From: Sorangium cellulosum | Lineage (GTDB): Bacteria; Myxococcota_A; Polyangia; Polyangiales; Polyangiaceae | Direction of reading: 5' to 3' | Length of the DNA: 64,000 nucleotides | NCBI RefSeq assembly: GCF_001589285.1 | Contig: NZ_JEMA01000372.1 | Span: 58,114 to 122,113, forward strand | Shown here: piece after piece, positions 27,169-36,099 of the stretch | Layout of the letters: the number at the start of each line of letters is the position of its first letter | Numbering within the stretch: position 1 is the stretch's first letter | Made by a program: the position numbers and the translations under genes | The notes under the pieces: model-generated | Told to the model about the DNA's origin: nothing | The model's input: only the letters and a program-made list of their open reading frames with translations | Database searches by the model: none

Positions 27169-28800
27169 ATGTCGTCGCCCACGCCGCCCACGATCTCATC
27201 GCCCTATGCGCCGGATCTCGCCGAGATTCGCGCCTGGATCGAGAAAAGGATCGCGGCGCTCAAGTTCGGCGAGCTGATCGTCGCCATCCTGGCGCTCATC
27301 AGCCGGATGCGGGACATCAACCTGGAGCTGGTGAGGCAGCTCGCGCACCTGCGACGGGCGCGCCCACGCTCCGAGACACTGAAGCGGCTGGAGGCGCAGC
27401 TCACCCTTCCTCTCCAGGGCCTCTTGCCCCTGCCGGCAAAGCCGACGTCGCCGGAGCGCGCGCGAGCGAAAGAGCCCAAGGCCAGCCGTAAAGGAAAGCA
27501 CCCGGGGCGTGCCGCGCTTCCCGCGCACTTGCCGCGGGTGGAGAGGATCAATGCCGTGCCGCTGCACGAGCGGACGTGCCCGCTCTGCGGGCACACCATG
27601 ACGACCGTGGGACACGAGGTGTGCGAGATCCTCGAGGTCGAGCCGGCACGCATCTATGTGCTGCGACGCAAGGACGAGCGTGTCGCGTGCCCCCACGACG
27701 ACACGATCGTGTCTGCCAAGGCTCCGCCGCAGATCGTGGAGCGCGGCAAGCTTGGTGACACGCTCATCGTCGAGGCCCTCGGCGACAAGTACATCGACCA
27801 CCAACCGATCGAGCGCCAGAGCCGTCGTTACACCCGCTCCGGCGCCGACATCGCGCCACAGACGCTCGGACGGAGCGTGGCCGCGGCCCTCGATCTGCTC
27901 TCACCCATCGCGCGCGAGATCAAGAAGGAGACGCGCGCGAGCGCGCTTCTCGCCACCGATGCCACAGGGCTGCCCGTCCTGGATGAGGACCACCCGCACG
28001 GCATCCGCAACGGCACGATGTGGTGCTGGGTCGGTGACAACAAGTGGGTGACGTTCTCCTATGCGCCGAGCGGAGATGCGAACAGCGTGAAGGCCTTCCT
28101 CGGCGACGACCTCTGCCGCACCGTGCAGTGCGATGGCACGAGCGTCACGGCGTTCCTCGAACGCGCAGGCGGCAAGCGGCCCGGTTGCTGGAGCCATGGG
28201 CGCCGCCGCTTCGTCGAGTGCGCGCGCGCCGGTGACGAGCTCGCCCTGGTGCCCCTTCGCATGATCCGTCGCCTTTTCGCCGTCGAGCGCTTGTCCGCCA
28301 GGCTCGGTGAGACCCCTGAGGTGCGCCTCCTTCGGCGTCGCGAGCACAGCGCTCCCGTGCTCGTCGAGTTGCGCGCATGGGTCGACGAGCAACGCGCGGC
28401 CATCCCGCCGAAGACCCCACTCGGCAAGGCGCTCGGCTATCTTCACCGCCAGTGGCATCGACTCGTCCTGTTCCTGAGCGATGGCCGGATCGAGCTCACG
28501 AACAACCGTGTCGAGCGAGAGCTGCGATCGCTGGTGCTCGGCAGGAAAAACTGGCTCTTTGCCCATGGTGACCTCGGCGGCGAGCGCACGGCCACGATCC
28601 TCACCATCCTCGGCACCTGCGTCGCCTACCGGGTCAACCCGCGCGCCTACCTGCACGTGGTCACGAAGCTCATCGTGAATGGCTGGCCCCAGGCCCGCCT
28701 CCGCGAGCTCTTGCCGGACCGTATCGTCGAGCTCCATCCGACGCTTCGCCTGCAGGCCAGCGCTGCCCGTCCGCCTCCGTCTCTGCCCGCCCCGGCGTGA
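27169..28800 (+). CDS. tnpC: IS66 transposase TnpC
   Basis: The 543-residue protein has the IS66 transposase layout: a Leu-rich helical N-terminus, a zinc-finger region with CPLCGH (about residue 139), and the DDE catalytic core. The core shows LLATDATGLPVLDED (first Asp), TVQCDGTSVTAFL (second Asp) and ELTNNRVERELRSLVLGRKN (Glu). The C-terminal IS66_C-like tail has VAYRVNPRAYLHVVTKL. Length and motifs indicate an intact transposase. It lies downstream of the split tnpB and is the catalytic subunit for movement between the terminal repeats at 22923 and 29533. Confidence 0.95.
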   Translation: MSSPTPPTISSPYAPDLAEIRAWIEKRIAALKFGELIVAILALISRMRDINLELVRQLAHLRRARPRSETLKRLEAQLTLPLQGLLPLPAKPTSPERARAKEPKASRKGKHPGRAALPAHLPRVERINAVPLHERTCPLCGHTMTTVGHEVCEILEVEPARIYVLRRKDERVACPHDDTIVSAKAPPQIVERGKLGDTLIVEALGDKYIDHQPIERQSRRYTRSGADIAPQTLGRSVAAALDLLSPIAREIKKETRASALLATDATGLPVLDEDHPHGIRNGTMWCWVGDNKWVTFSYAPSGDANSVKAFLGDDLCRTVQCDGTSVTAFLERAGGKRPGCWSHGRRRFVECARAGDELALVPLRMIRRLFAVERLSARLGETPEVRLLRRREHSAPVLVELRAWVDEQRAAIPPKTPLGKALGYLHRQWHRLVLFLSDGRIELTNNRVERELRSLVLGRKNWLFAHGDLGGERTATILTILGTCVAYRVNPRAYLHVVTKLIVNGWPQARLRELLPDRIVELHPTLRLQASAARPPPSLPAPA

Positions 28801-28832
28801 GATCAGGCGACGCGCGGCGGGGGGCGGCCGGA

Positions 28833-29417
28833 TCAGAATCCGTCGATTGCGGTGCACAGCCCTGCGCGCAGCTCGTCGAGCAACTCACGACGCCGCCGGC
28901 TCCGCGTCGCATCCGTGAGGTGCTCGACGAGCGTGTACATCTCGTCGAACTCGTCGACGGTGCCGTCGACCACCAGGAGCCCTGGGACACTGTCCACCGG
29001 GCGTGCCCGGGCCAGCACTGCGCGCAATGCCGGGATGTGTGTCGTCGCGGCACGCAGCAGCTCGCGGCTTTCGTCGTCGAAGCCCCAGACTCGCACCTTC
29101 TTCTTGCGCAGCCGATGCCCAGACAGGTCGTGCTCGGTCCCCTCGAATCCGGTGATCACGCCGGCTTCGCCGCAGGTCGCACAGGACCACTCCACACGCC
29201 CTGCCTCGGCCTGGCCGACCTGGATCCGTGCGCCACACGATTTCCGGCCGCTGCGCGCGATGCAGCGAACGGCGGAACACCACGACCGGTCGACACGGCG
29301 AGCGGTCGCCGCCTCGACGAGCTCGCGCACGAACTCGGCCCGGCGCGCTGCCGCCGCCGGAACGCCCGGCTCGTCCACGCACGGCAGATGGCGCAAATCA
29401 GTCACCCACGTCGTCAT
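28833..29417 (-). CDS. IS66 passenger gene, zinc-binding-like unknown protein
   Basis: The 194-residue protein starts at the ATG at 29417 (MTTWVTDLRHLPCVDE). It contains WCSAVRCIARSGRKSC and WSCATCGEAGVI, two cysteine clusters that could bind zinc, then VRVWGFDDESRELLRAA and an acidic/basic helical C-terminus. I do not recognise a catalytic domain. It is inside the IS66 boundaries, opposite in direction to tnpC, and ends about 30 bp from the tnpC stop, so it travels with the element as a passenger. Passenger genes are known in some IS66 members; this one has no function I can assign. Confidence 0.65.
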   Translation of the reverse strand: MTTWVTDLRHLPCVDEPGVPAAAARRAEFVRELVEAATARRVDRSWCSAVRCIARSGRKSCGARIQVGQAEAGRVEWSCATCGEAGVITGFEGTEHDLSGHRLRKKKVRVWGFDDESRELLRAATTHIPALRAVLARARPVDSVPGLLVVDGTVDEFDEMYTLVEHLTDATRSRRRRELLDELRAGLCTAIDGF

Positions 29418-29511
29418 GCGCGGAGCCAAGCACGGCGGCACGCGCGCGTCTGCAGCGACGGCGCCACCGGCGCCAGCCACAGGCGCAGCCAGGGCTCAAG
29501 AGGAACCACGA

Positions 29512-29533
29512 ACGCCCCTGGTGGAGGGCTTAC
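29512..29533 (-). repeat. Right terminal inverted repeat of IS66
   Basis: Read on the minus strand it starts GTAAGCCCTCCACCAGGGGC and differs from the left repeat at one of 22 positions. Confidence 0.92.
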
Positions 29534-29541
29534 CTTGTACG
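29534..29541. repeat. Right 8-bp target site duplication of IS66
   Basis: CTTGTACG, identical to 22915-22922, directly follows the right terminal repeat. Confidence 0.95.
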
Positions 29542-29921
29542 AGCAACCTTCGCCTGGTGGACGTCCGTGCAGGGCGATCCTCGGACGACAACGGAACGCC
29601 GCGACGTCCGAGTACCCTGCATCGCATCCATACTGGCATCCTCTATTCCACCTTGCATTCCGCGAAGCTCGAGGATGAGGCGCAGTACGGCGAGAGCGAC
29701 TGCGTGTTCCTGACCTACCTCTGGAAGGAAGCCAGTATCGCGTCTACGTCCCCTGACGACGACCAGGGTGCGTACACGCGACGATGTGATTCCGATGCTC
29801 CCGGGGAGCTTCGAGCGGGTGGTACAGCCGTACGGTCGGTGCTGACGACTCCGTGTCGGCGCTCAACACGTTGAGCCTTGTCATGGGCTCTCTACGGTCC
29901 TGTACCTGGGAGCGGCATGCA
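29542..29921. other. Flank between IS66 and the helicase operon, no intact gene
   Basis: Plus-strand reading gives a short coding-like stretch, STLHSAKLEDEAQYGESDCV near 29645-29710, without a start or domain. It may be the remains of a gene present before the IS66 insertion. Otherwise the stretch is the 3' flank of the minus-strand helicase gene; I see no clear terminator. Confidence 0.35.
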
Positions 29922-31694
29922 TCACCCATCCCACAGATGGGCCACGCGGCTGTAGCTCTGGATGCCCTCCGGCAGCCCGTCGTCCTGCACGTCGACAACG
30001 AGGCACTCTGCCGTCCCCCCGTTCTCTGGGCCGCGCAGGCCGCGACCGACCATCTGCTCGTACCGTAACGCGCTCGTCGTCGGTCGCGTGATGCAGACCA
30101 CGTCCACACGAGGAGCGTCGAAGCCCGTCGTCAGCACGCCGACGTTGCAGAGGAATCGCAGGCCGTCGCCGTCACGGAAGCGCTCGATGGCAGCAGCGCG
30201 CTCGGCTCTCGGTGTCTGTCCGGTCACCACCGCGGCGCAGCCGTCGTCAAGGGCGCGGTTCAGGGCGACGGCGAGGACCTCCGCGTGCGCGATGGAGCAC
30301 GCGAAGACGAGCGAGCGCCTGCGCTTCGGGAGCCGGCCGAGACGCTTGAGGATCCGGGCGTTGCGGTCGTGCTCGAGCCCGAGCTGCTCGACGTAATCGC
30401 CGGGAAGGTCCCTGAACTGCTCGAAGCGGCGAAGCTGGGCGTCGGTCATCGCGCGGGTCCCCTCGACGCGGAGGCGCTCCGCGTTGACCTGAGCGAGGAT
30501 CCCCCGCCGCTGGAGGGCCTGGATCGGTTTCTGACCGAGCGAGTCAGGGCGTAGGAGCTGCTTCTGGAAGTACCGCTGGAGCGTCGCGCTCTCCTCGTCG
30601 TCCGAGCGCCACGGCGTCGCGGACAGACCGATGACGGGGGCCGCTCCCTGCAGCGCACGCCATTCTCGCTTCGCGCAGAGCCCGAGCGCTACGAGCACTT
30701 CGCGCTGCGTGTGCGTGATGAGCGAGTGAGCTTCATCCACAACGGCGCACGCGAGCCGCCGGGTCGGAAAGCTCTCGAAGAAGTCCGGCCTGTTGTCCAC
30801 CCAGCTCGCGAGCTGGTCGATGCCCGCGACCAGCACGGTGGGCTCGTCGCCGATCTCGATCGAATCCGGATCGCGCCCACCCCAGAGCCGCACGATGCTG
30901 AGCGGCAGCGTCCGACGGATGATCTCCCCCGCGCGCTGCGGCGGCACCTGCCAGACCTGCCGGAAGCACTCCCACGCCTGCCGCTGGAGCTCGTCGCTCT
31001 GCGCGATCCAGATCACGACGTTGCGCCGCTGCCGCTCCTCGGCGAGATGATCGCAGATCGCCTCGACGGCCACGCGGGTCTTGCCAGCCCCCGTGGGGAG
31101 CGACAGCATCGCCGTTTCCCCGGTGCCGCCAAGGAGCATCTTCCGCATGGCGGCGTACACCTCGATCTGGAAGTCGTGCAGCGGCGGCAACGGCTCGACC
31201 GGCACGACCTCCTCGTCGTCGGGCAGAGGGTTCGATCGGCACTTCGCGAGCAGCTCGGGCAACCCGGCGATCTGGCAGAAGCGGCGTGCCCAGGTGCTGC
31301 CCTGGTGCCAGTAAGCTGCCATCACGCGCGAGCCCGCGCCCTGCTGCGTCATGTTGCCGTGCAGCGGCGCCGCGCGCCGTCCTCCGACCTCGCGGTAGAG
31401 AACCTCGAGCTTCTTGTATTTCGTCGTCGGCAGGTTCTGGAGGACCTTCTCCCGGAGCCACGGACCGGTCGCGCCGTCGGACAGCAGCCGGTGCCCGAGG
31501 AGGTCGACGACCTCGGCGATCGGACGCGAGGGGGCTCCGGGCGACAGGTTTCCCGATCCACGGAGCGCCGCCCGCACGGCGTCGAGCCGCTCGCCCACAC
31601 GCGAGCCCTCGTCGCTCGCGAGGAACCCGTCCCAGTCCTCGCGCGAGATCCGCGACAGCACCTGCTCGATCTGCGCTCGCTCTTCCGCGTCCAT
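29922..31694 (-). CDS. SF2 DEAD/DEAH-box helicase
   Basis: The 590-residue protein has an N-terminal helical region (about 1-170), then an SF2 core. The core has a Q-like LHDFQIEVYAAM, Walker A LPTGAGKT, the DEAH box in CAVVDEAHSLI, motif III GLSATPWRSDD, and motifs V/VI as VLTTGFDAPRVDVVCITRP and YEQMVGRGLRG. This resembles the helicase part of SSL2/type III restriction and defence-associated helicases, with no extra nuclease domain. Its ATG at 31694 follows the stop of the large helicase gene by only 4 bp, so both are one operon. The pair is a candidate DNA-processing or anti-phage module. Motifs look intact. Confidence 0.85.
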   Translation of the reverse strand: MDAEERAQIEQVLSRISREDWDGFLASDEGSRVGERLDAVRAALRGSGNLSPGAPSRPIAEVVDLLGHRLLSDGATGPWLREKVLQNLPTTKYKKLEVLYREVGGRRAAPLHGNMTQQGAGSRVMAAYWHQGSTWARRFCQIAGLPELLAKCRSNPLPDDEEVVPVEPLPPLHDFQIEVYAAMRKMLLGGTGETAMLSLPTGAGKTRVAVEAICDHLAEERQRRNVVIWIAQSDELQRQAWECFRQVWQVPPQRAGEIIRRTLPLSIVRLWGGRDPDSIEIGDEPTVLVAGIDQLASWVDNRPDFFESFPTRRLACAVVDEAHSLITHTQREVLVALGLCAKREWRALQGAAPVIGLSATPWRSDDEESATLQRYFQKQLLRPDSLGQKPIQALQRRGILAQVNAERLRVEGTRAMTDAQLRRFEQFRDLPGDYVEQLGLEHDRNARILKRLGRLPKRRRSLVFACSIAHAEVLAVALNRALDDGCAAVVTGQTPRAERAAAIERFRDGDGLRFLCNVGVLTTGFDAPRVDVVCITRPTTSALRYEQMVGRGLRGPENGGTAECLVVDVQDDGLPEGIQSYSRVAHLWDG

Positions 31695-31698
31695 GGCG

Positions 31699-34600
31699 TT
31701 ACTCGAGGAGCTTCTTGATGGTGCGCGCCATCTCTTTCAGGGCGAGCGTATCGAGCGCGCCCCGCTCGCCTTCCTGCGAGGTGAACAGCGTCTTCCCCAG
31801 CACGAACCCGTTGCGCTCGTAGAAGTTGCGCTTCCAGTCCCACCCGCGGCGGTAGTCCTCGTGGTCGAGCATGCCGAGGTGCTCCCAGATCAGCAGGTCG
31901 CCGTCGGGCATGACGAACGAGAAGTCCGGGCGGACGCGACCTGCCTCCGCCTGGCCGTCGTACGCGCGCTCGTAGTGGTAGTCGACGTCGAGCTCGTACA
32001 GGATGTTGGCGATGACGAGCTCGGACTTGCTGCGCACCAGGTGACCCTTCGCGGCCCGGTGGATGAGGTGCTCGGCGTAGGGTACCTGGTCCTCGCCTTG
32101 GCGGACTGCGCCGTGGAAGAGGTTGGTGTTGCGGCGCGCCGTCTCGGAGCGCTCCGGGCGGGTGAGGTCGAACAGCGTCGTCGCGTCGTTCCCCTCGACG
32201 AGGAGCACCAGCCGTTCGCGCGAGCGCGTGAGCGCGGTGTAGACGAGCTCGCGCGTGAGAAGACGTGAGCCCTTGGGCAGGACGATGAACACCTTCTTGA
32301 ACTCGCTGCCCTGGGCCTTGTGGACCGTGAGCGCGTAGGCGAGCTCGAGCGGCGCGCGCCCGTCACTGAACTGGCTGGGCCAGTAGTCGAACGTGACGTT
32401 CGAACGGCCGGCGAAGGCCACCTTGAGGTTGTCCTTCACCTTGCTGACGAGCCCCATCTCCCCGTTCGCGATGTCGAACTCGCAGGCGTTCCGCTCCTTC
32501 CAGTCGTACGCCTTGCGCCGCTGGTTCACGGTCTGGATGACCTTGTCCTTCGCCACGATGGTCTCGTCGCCGAGGCTCGGGGCCCATCGCCTCACGGCGG
32601 CGTCGAGTTCCTTCGCGCGGAACTGCCGCTGGATCCACCGGTTCAGGTCATGCACCCCGTGGGGATGCATGCGTACCGGGGAGAGGATCTGCCACCGCTC
32701 CGAGCCGTCGGGCTTGTCGAACGGGACCCACCCCTTGTCGTTGAGGCCCAGCGCTCCGTCGAAGCCGGCGACGTCGCTCGCGTCCTTCACGCCGAGGTGT
32801 CGCGCGAAGGCCTCGAGCAGCTTCGCCCGCAGCTCGTCGGGCGTCTTCCAGAGCACCACCTCGAGGTCGTTGAACGGCGTGCCCGCTTCGAGATCGCCGA
32901 GGACGCGGTCGGCGTCGATGGGCTGCGGCTCCCTGGTGAACCACGACGCGAGCCGCAGCGTGTCCGACGGCTCGCTCGACGATGCCAGCGTACGCACCTC
33001 CACGGTGAGCCGAGCGAGCGCGTCGCCGAGCGGCGTTCCATCGTCCGCCGCCGCGGTCGTCGTCTCCAGGAACGCGACGAGATCCGCGAACGGGCGCCCC
33101 ACACCGATGGGCGGAAGCTGGTTCGGATCGCCCACGAGGACGATCCGCTGCACATGAGCGAGGTCGAGGGCCTCGAGCAGGGCGAAGAGATCGTCCATCG
33201 TGAGCATCGAGCACTCGTCGATGACGATCGTCTTCTCCTGGCGGTACTTCTCCTTGCCCTCGAAGCGTGGCCGCTGACGGGCGCCGTCGTAGCGCTTGAG
33301 GTGATGGAGGAACTGCGCCACGGTCATCGCCTCGGCGTTCGTGGCCTTGGCGAGGCGGACGCGGGCCTTGCCGGTGGGGGCGAGGAACAAGATCCCGTCC
33401 TTGGCGAGCGGCGGGCAGAGCATCAGTGCGCCCAGGACCGACGTCTTCCCTGAGCCCGCGCGCCCGATGAGGACGCTCAGACGACGTGACGTGAGGCGCG
33501 CGAGCGCGGTGGATTGCTCAGCGATCGCCAGCGCGTGGCGTTCGTTCTTCGGGTCGAAGCTCCCGCCCGCGCCCGTGATCGCCTCGACGAGGAGCGTCTT
33601 CCAGTCGGCCTTCACCGGCATGATCGGCTTGCCAGCCCGCTTCGACAGCGTCGACCGCAGACGGTCCTCGCGCCCCTTGAGCTCGGTGAGCTGGAGTGCA
33701 CCGGTCGACGTGCCCCTGTCGTCGGTCACGACATCGACGAGCTCGATCACGTTCTGGAGCACCGAGCGGTTCGCAGCCGGCCAATTGCTTCCGACAACGC
33801 ACGGGTGCGCGAGATCCACCTTTGCGACCTCCTGGAGCGCATCCGCGGTGCCGAGGAGCGAGTCGCCCTTCTCGGCCGCCCGTCGCAGCACCGCGACCAT
33901 GGCGGCCCGGATGCGCCGGGGATCGTTCGGTGATCCCACCGCGGAGGGTGCCGGCACCGGATGCTTCGCGGCGATGGTCGCCTCGGGGAGCAAGCCGCGA
34001 TCGATCATGCCGACGGACACGGGCGAGTCGTTCCAGCTTCCGAGATCGACCTCGCTCATGCGGTAGGGGTTCTCGAGGATCTCTCGGTCGGAGACCTTGG
34101 CTGTGGTTCCCCGCGTCCGCTCGGCCACATCGAACCAGCGCTGCGCCTGGGCGGGCGTAAGCGCGAACCGAGAGAGCAGCCGGAGCAGATCCCGCTGCTC
34201 GTCGGCGAGATTCGTCCAGGTCTCGCGAACCGCCTCGAGGTCGGCCGCGTAGGCGCGCTGGGGTGGCTTCTTCTTCCCCCGGAGGATCGCGTCGACGACG
34301 GGCCACGGATCCGCGTCCCGCGCCACCGTGTTCGAGGAGAGGAGCTCGAGCGCGAGCGCCGTTCCAAGGCGCAGCCCGAGCGCTTCGAGGGCGGGTCCAA
34401 GCCCAGGGAAGGCGCCGCGGTCCTTCCAGGTCGTCGCGATCTGGGCGTTGAGCCACTCCTCGCGGCGCTCCCACGGCCCCTTCGCGATGCCGTGCTTCCG
34501 GATCCGGCGTACGGCCTCGAGGCACCGAACGAGCGTGGAGAGCGCGATGTCGGCCGGCGCGAGCTCGGCCGCGTACGAGAAGACCCGCACGTGTGCGGGA

Positions 34601-35388
34601 TCGGCAGGGACGGCGATCTCCCTGAGCTGCGCGAGCCGGCGAGCGTCTTCGGCGGGATCGCCGGTCGGCTCGAGGTAGTCGTGGTACGGCAGCAAGAAGC
34701 CGTCATCGCCGTCCGGGCGGATCGAGTGCTGGATCAGCCGATCCCACATCACGTACGACGGCTTCTTCTTCGCGGTATCGTAGGACTTTGGCGGCGCGAT
34801 GGCCGTGATGCGACCGACGCCCATGACCAGGCGCGAGATCGTATCGCCGAGCGGCTGCCCCTCCTTGCAGTAGAAGAACACGAGCGACCGCTCGGGAACG
34901 AGGCGACCGAAGAAGAGCTGGAGCAGCGCTTCTTGGCGCGACCTCCCGAAGACCCAGGGGCTCGGGAACGGCGCTTCTTCATCGGGCGGCAGCGGCTCGG
35001 GGAGCTTCGCGTCGATGGCTTCCTGCTCGTTGTTGAGCATCCAGGCGAAGGGCACGACAAAGGTGGAGTACGGCGGGGCCTTGACGAGTGTGGGCACGAG
35101 GTGCCCGTGCGTCTCCTCGGCCTTCTTGCTGCCGGCGTACGGATGGGTGAAGCGGCGCGTCCACGCTTCCGGGCTCATGAACGCGCCCGACTCGGCCTGG
35201 CAGGGGGGCACATCGTCGGGCTTGAGGCCGCTCCACGGTCTCCCAGCCAGGGCCTCTTCTCGCGCGTCGTCGCGCTCCTCGCGGATCCGGTCGAGCGCGG
35301 TGCAGAAAGAATTGCAGGACGGGACGCGGCAGACGCGCCCGTTCCAGCGCGAGTCGTGCCAGGCGACGCGAGCGGTGAGGTGGAACAT
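31699..35388 (-). CDS. RecD-like SF1B helicase with C-terminal nuclease-like domain
   Basis: The predicted 1229-residue protein starts at the ATG at 35388, before RVAWHDSRWNGRVCR; the ORF extends further but that part is not convincing. The N-terminal region has a Cys motif with VCRVPSCNSFC and a long region of unknown fold. The helicase core spans about 630-1060: Walker A IGRAGSGKTSVLGAL, TIVIDECSMLTMDDL, LVGDPNQLPPIGVG, YALTVHKAQGSEFKK and VYTALTRSRERLVLL. The tail has VRSKSELVIANILYELDVDY, RPDFSFVMPDGDLLIWEHLG and YRRGWDWK, a PD-(D/E)XK-like nuclease fold with EH in place of ExK. It is the first gene of the two-helicase operon. Confidence 0.8.
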   Translation of the reverse strand: MFHLTARVAWHDSRWNGRVCRVPSCNSFCTALDRIREERDDAREEALAGRPWSGLKPDDVPPCQAESGAFMSPEAWTRRFTHPYAGSKKAEETHGHLVPTLVKAPPYSTFVVPFAWMLNNEQEAIDAKLPEPLPPDEEAPFPSPWVFGRSRQEALLQLFFGRLVPERSLVFFYCKEGQPLGDTISRLVMGVGRITAIAPPKSYDTAKKKPSYVMWDRLIQHSIRPDGDDGFLLPYHDYLEPTGDPAEDARRLAQLREIAVPADPAHVRVFSYAAELAPADIALSTLVRCLEAVRRIRKHGIAKGPWERREEWLNAQIATTWKDRGAFPGLGPALEALGLRLGTALALELLSSNTVARDADPWPVVDAILRGKKKPPQRAYAADLEAVRETWTNLADEQRDLLRLLSRFALTPAQAQRWFDVAERTRGTTAKVSDREILENPYRMSEVDLGSWNDSPVSVGMIDRGLLPEATIAAKHPVPAPSAVGSPNDPRRIRAAMVAVLRRAAEKGDSLLGTADALQEVAKVDLAHPCVVGSNWPAANRSVLQNVIELVDVVTDDRGTSTGALQLTELKGREDRLRSTLSKRAGKPIMPVKADWKTLLVEAITGAGGSFDPKNERHALAIAEQSTALARLTSRRLSVLIGRAGSGKTSVLGALMLCPPLAKDGILFLAPTGKARVRLAKATNAEAMTVAQFLHHLKRYDGARQRPRFEGKEKYRQEKTIVIDECSMLTMDDLFALLEALDLAHVQRIVLVGDPNQLPPIGVGRPFADLVAFLETTTAAADDGTPLGDALARLTVEVRTLASSSEPSDTLRLASWFTREPQPIDADRVLGDLEAGTPFNDLEVVLWKTPDELRAKLLEAFARHLGVKDASDVAGFDGALGLNDKGWVPFDKPDGSERWQILSPVRMHPHGVHDLNRWIQRQFRAKELDAAVRRWAPSLGDETIVAKDKVIQTVNQRRKAYDWKERNACEFDIANGEMGLVSKVKDNLKVAFAGRSNVTFDYWPSQFSDGRAPLELAYALTVHKAQGSEFKKVFIVLPKGSRLLTRELVYTALTRSRERLVLLVEGNDATTLFDLTRPERSETARRNTNLFHGAVRQGEDQVPYAEHLIHRAAKGHLVRSKSELVIANILYELDVDYHYERAYDGQAEAGRVRPDFSFVMPDGDLLIWEHLGMLDHEDYRRGWDWKRNFYERNGFVLGKTLFTSQEGERGALDTLALKEMARTIKKLLE

Positions 35389-35603
35389 GTCTCGAGGCCC
35401 CCTTCGGATGAGCTCACGATGGTACGCTGGGGACGGCCATGCGGACCAGCCGTTCCCGGCGGGATGCTTCCAGGAAGCGCACGTCCTTCGATACGGCTGT
35501 GTTTGCTGCCATTCGGCCGCCGTGTTCACTGCGGTCACGGAGCAGCCGCTCCCTGGTCCTCCCCCGCTTCCGCAGACACCCCCGACGGCACCAGGAGGCA
35601 GGA
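35389..35603. other. Upstream region of the helicase operon
   Basis: This 215-bp stretch should contain the promoter of the two-helicase operon, but it is GC-rich and I cannot point to a -35/-10 pair. No gene is evident. Confidence 0.35.
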
Positions 35604-35660
35604 ATGGGACGGAGACAGAGGAGGGCATTCACGCCCGCGTTCAAGCCGGTGATGGTGAGC
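35604..35660 (+). pseudogene. 5' remnant of an IS3-family orfA
   Basis: A good ribosome site (AGGAGG) precedes the ATG at 35604 and the first codons give MGRRQRRAFTPAFK, the typical start of IS3-family OrfA transposase subunits. The similarity is lost after about 15 codons and no helix-turn-helix follows. This is the stub of a deleted insertion sequence. Confidence 0.6.
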
Positions 35661-36099
35661 TCGTGTTTGCGAGGAAACTCGGTGGATAAAATCGTTGAAG
35701 TCGGCCTATAGCGCAGTTAGCATCCGGGAGTGCTCGCGCAGGTCAAGGATGCGCTCGCTACGCGAGCCGGCTGCGCCGCCCTTGATCTGCGCTCCGCTCT
35801 CCCGGCGCGGAACCTTGGGCCATGGGCAAGCGGGCCTCCGGCGGGGGCTCCGAACCGCGGGGGGTGCTCAAATTCCCGCGCTCAAATTTTCGCGGTTTCT
35901 GATGCACGCCGACACTGCCAGGTCGTGGCGAACAGGCCGCTGCTGTCGTAGTCGAGTTCCAGTACGAGACCGGGGGGCGACGGGCAGGGAGAGGACTTCG
36001 GCTTCCTGCGCGAGAGCAGCTTCAGCGATGGCGTCGAGATCGTCAGGATCCCGAGTCGGCCAGCATGGCGACGAAGGGCCGTCCCTACCGCGACCACGA
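35661..36099. other. Non-coding or eroded sequence between IS3 stub and integrase remnant
   Basis: No ORF with recognisable domains is present. A locally AT-rich patch with a short near-repeat (TCAAATT twice) lies at about 35866-35892. The stretch reads as decayed mobile-element sequence. Confidence 0.35.

Larger units (their letters stand above)
22923..29533. mobile_element. Complete IS66-family insertion sequence interrupted by a second element
   Basis: The left end GTAAGCCCTCCAC-G-AGGGGCGT (from 22923) and the right end read on the other strand, GTAAGCCCTCCAC-C-AGGGGCGT (from 29533), match at 21 of 22 positions and begin with the 5'-GTAA of the family. They are flanked by a perfect 8-bp duplication. 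Inside are tnpA, tnpB, tnpC and a passenger gene on the opposite strand. The element spans 6611 bp. Of this, 3370 bp (23557-26926) is a nested insertion in tnpB, leaving 3241 bp of IS66 sequence. The intact duplication indicates a recent, unrearranged insertion. The split tnpB probably makes it non-autonomous now. Confidence 0.95.
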
